From NCBI RefSeq assembly GCF_009866965.1, contig NZ_SPKJ01000032.1:1-39250 (forward strand): 39,250 bases of DNA, in the 5' to 3' direction. The first letter of the stretch is position 1; every line of letters begins with the position of its first letter. The position numbers and the translations under genes were made by a program. This DNA is from Propylenella binzhouense (GTDB taxonomy: Bacteria > Pseudomonadota > Alphaproteobacteria > Rhizobiales > Afifellaceae). Positions 38,457 through 39,250 of the stretch are shown here, one piece after another. A model generated the notes under the pieces. It worked only from the letters and a program-made list of their open reading frames with translations. It did no database searches and had not been told where the DNA came from.

Positions 38457-39250
38457 TGCAGCCTCCCCCCGCGGCGGGCGATGATGGCGACGGGGCCGCC
38501 GCCATCGGGCCCCTGATGCTCCGCCCCGCCGGACACGAAGATCTCGGTATGTCCGACGAGCCCGGCGAGCACCCCGGCGACGAAGGCGCGCGCGTGGCGG
38601 GTCGAGGCGATGTCGGAATCATCGAGCATAGTGTGCCGCGCGCCGCGGATGCGCCCGCTCGATCCGGCCTCGGCCTTCGCCAGCAGCGCGACGAGCCGCT
38701 CCCGGTCGGCGGCCGCCACCTGGCCGGCGGTCGCGAGCCCGAATCCGCCGAGGGCGCCGCGCACGGGCTCGATGTCGATCGGGTCGGACATCACCGCATG
38801 CTCGACGGCGAGCGGGCCCGCCCAGTCGCGGCTCATGCCGAGGACGACGATCTCGTGGTTCGTCAGCTCGGCGCCCGCCGACGTGCTCGCCCGTCCCGAC
38901 CAGAGCGACAGGTCGCGGCCGATCGCGGCATCGGTCACGCGCCCGGCGTCGATCTCGCCGAGGGCGATCGCCACGCCGAGGGCGGAGGCGCCGCGCGAGA
39001 GGGCCATCGACTTCAGCGTGTCGCGGGTGGCGGTGAGCGCGCCGCGGGCTTCGGCCTCGCCGATCCGCTCGGCCGTGAGGAGCGGGCACTTGATCTGCAC
39101 GAAGTGGACGTCCGCCGCCCGCTCGATGCCGGCATCCGCCATCGCCGCGCGCACGCCCTCCGCCACCATGTCGGCCTGGCCGCGGCGGCCGAGCGCCTCG
39201 GGCGCGAGCCCGGCGGTGTGCGCCGAGCCGATGGCGAGCGCCGGCCCCGT
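38453..39250 (-). CDS. Ring-opening amidohydrolase (AtzD/barbiturase family), 5' end cut by window edge
   Basis: The frame is open to base 39250 and begins mid-protein (TGPALAIGSAHTAGL), so about the first quarter lies outside. The visible 265 residues hold the second and third repeats of the toblerone-fold family. They include SGRASTSAGAELTNHEIVVLGMS, the ARHTMLDDSD stretch and the terminal SGGAEHQGPDGGGPVAIIARRG, hallmarks of cyanuric acid amidohydrolase and barbiturase. These enzymes hydrolyse a cyclic ureide; AtzD gives 1-carboxybiuret, which AtzE then uses. The downstream AtzG/AtzE/AtzH-like genes favour a cyanuric acid or similar substrate, but motifs alone do not exclude barbiturate. 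Confidence 0.85.
   Translation of the reverse strand, partial: TGPALAIGSAHTAGLAPEALGRRGQADMVAEGVRAAMADAGIERAADVHFVQIKCPLLTAERIGEAEARGALTATRDTLKSMALSRGASALGVAIALGEIDAGRVTDAAIGRDLSLWSGRASTSAGAELTNHEIVVLGMSRDWAGPLAVEHAVMSDPIDIEPVRGALGGFGLATAGQVAAADRERLVALLAKAEAGSSGRIRGARHTMLDDSDIASTRHARAFVAGVLAGLVGHTEIFVSGGAEHQGPDGGGPVAIIARRGGRLQ

Noticed and set aside
1-39250. CRISPR arrays, tRNA genes, transposases, integrases and attachment sites
   Set aside because: I looked for repeat-spacer periodicity, T-loop sequences and mobile-element proteins and saw none that could be supported.

Overview
The window is high-GC, gene-dense DNA with short intergenic gaps, frequent ATGA/TGATG overlaps and GTG/TTG starts. 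The gene content (DUF3008 small protein, HIG1-type twin-transmembrane protein beside a PduO-type adenosyltransferase, TTT and TRAP transporters, FixK-like box, EcfG-like promoter) points to an alphaproteobacterium, most likely a Hyphomicrobiales (Rhizobiales) member. No rRNA, tRNA, CRISPR, insertion sequence or phage gene was seen, so the genus cannot be fixed. No stretch longer than about 220 bases lacks a gene.

Layout. 1-2.3 kb: urate breakdown (xdhA, cut by the left edge, with uraH, divergent from uraD). 2.5-5.1 kb: a three-gene minus-strand operon (SRPBCC protein, zinc alcohol dehydrogenase, SDR). 5.2-5.7 kb: cytochrome b561 behind an FNR/FixK-like box. 5.9-19.0 kb: a catabolic and transport region with a TctA-TctB fusion permease, a benzoylformate-decarboxylase-like ThDP enzyme, a GntR/FCD regulator, a DUF3008 stress protein, an acyl-CoA dehydrogenase, a lone LivH permease, a CGNR regulator with a lipoprotein, a fused indolepyruvate ferredoxin oxidoreductase, and the TctC binding protein. 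19.1-22.1 kb: SDR plus TRAP DctM and DctQ without a DctP. 22.2-24.6 kb: a class I glutamine amidotransferase-like hydrolase and a NicO/DUF1007 metal transport pair. 24.7-28.0 kb: creatininase-family hydrolase, degenerate HMA-like protein, amidase and LysR on the minus strand. 28.1-33.0 kb: MarR, GluQ-RS, AEC transporter, SDR, HIG1 protein, PagL-like lipid A deacylase and cob(I)alamin adenosyltransferase. 33.1-39.25 kb: a tightly overlapping minus-strand operon encoding a ring-opening amidohydrolase (AtzD/barbiturase family, cut by the right edge), a BMP-type ABC ATPase, an isochorismatase-like hydrolase, AtzG-like and AtzE-like proteins, an MTHFS-like protein and an AtzH/HpxZ-like protein.

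Two systems stand out. First, tctA-B and tctC lie 12 kb apart, yet each carries the same near-palindrome (TAnTACGTAnTA) just upstream of its start. The GntR gene between them is the obvious candidate regulator, so the ThDP decarboxylase-like enzyme, the oxidoreductase and the transporter may form one dispersed regulon for an aromatic or other 2-oxo/hydroxy acid (inference). Second, the right-hand operon looks like a complete import and ring-opening route for cyanuric acid, a barbiturate-like ring or a related ureide, leading toward allophanate-type intermediates. It complements the urate genes at the left edge as nitrogen-heterocycle scavenging.

Regulatory signals read directly from sequence include a perfect hairpin hiding the Shine-Dalgarno of the acyl-CoA dehydrogenase, a promoter for the CGNR regulator that predicts a leaderless mRNA and carries a 13-bp palindrome, an EcfG-like promoter before DUF3008, and several GC-rich hairpins that wrap around stop codons.
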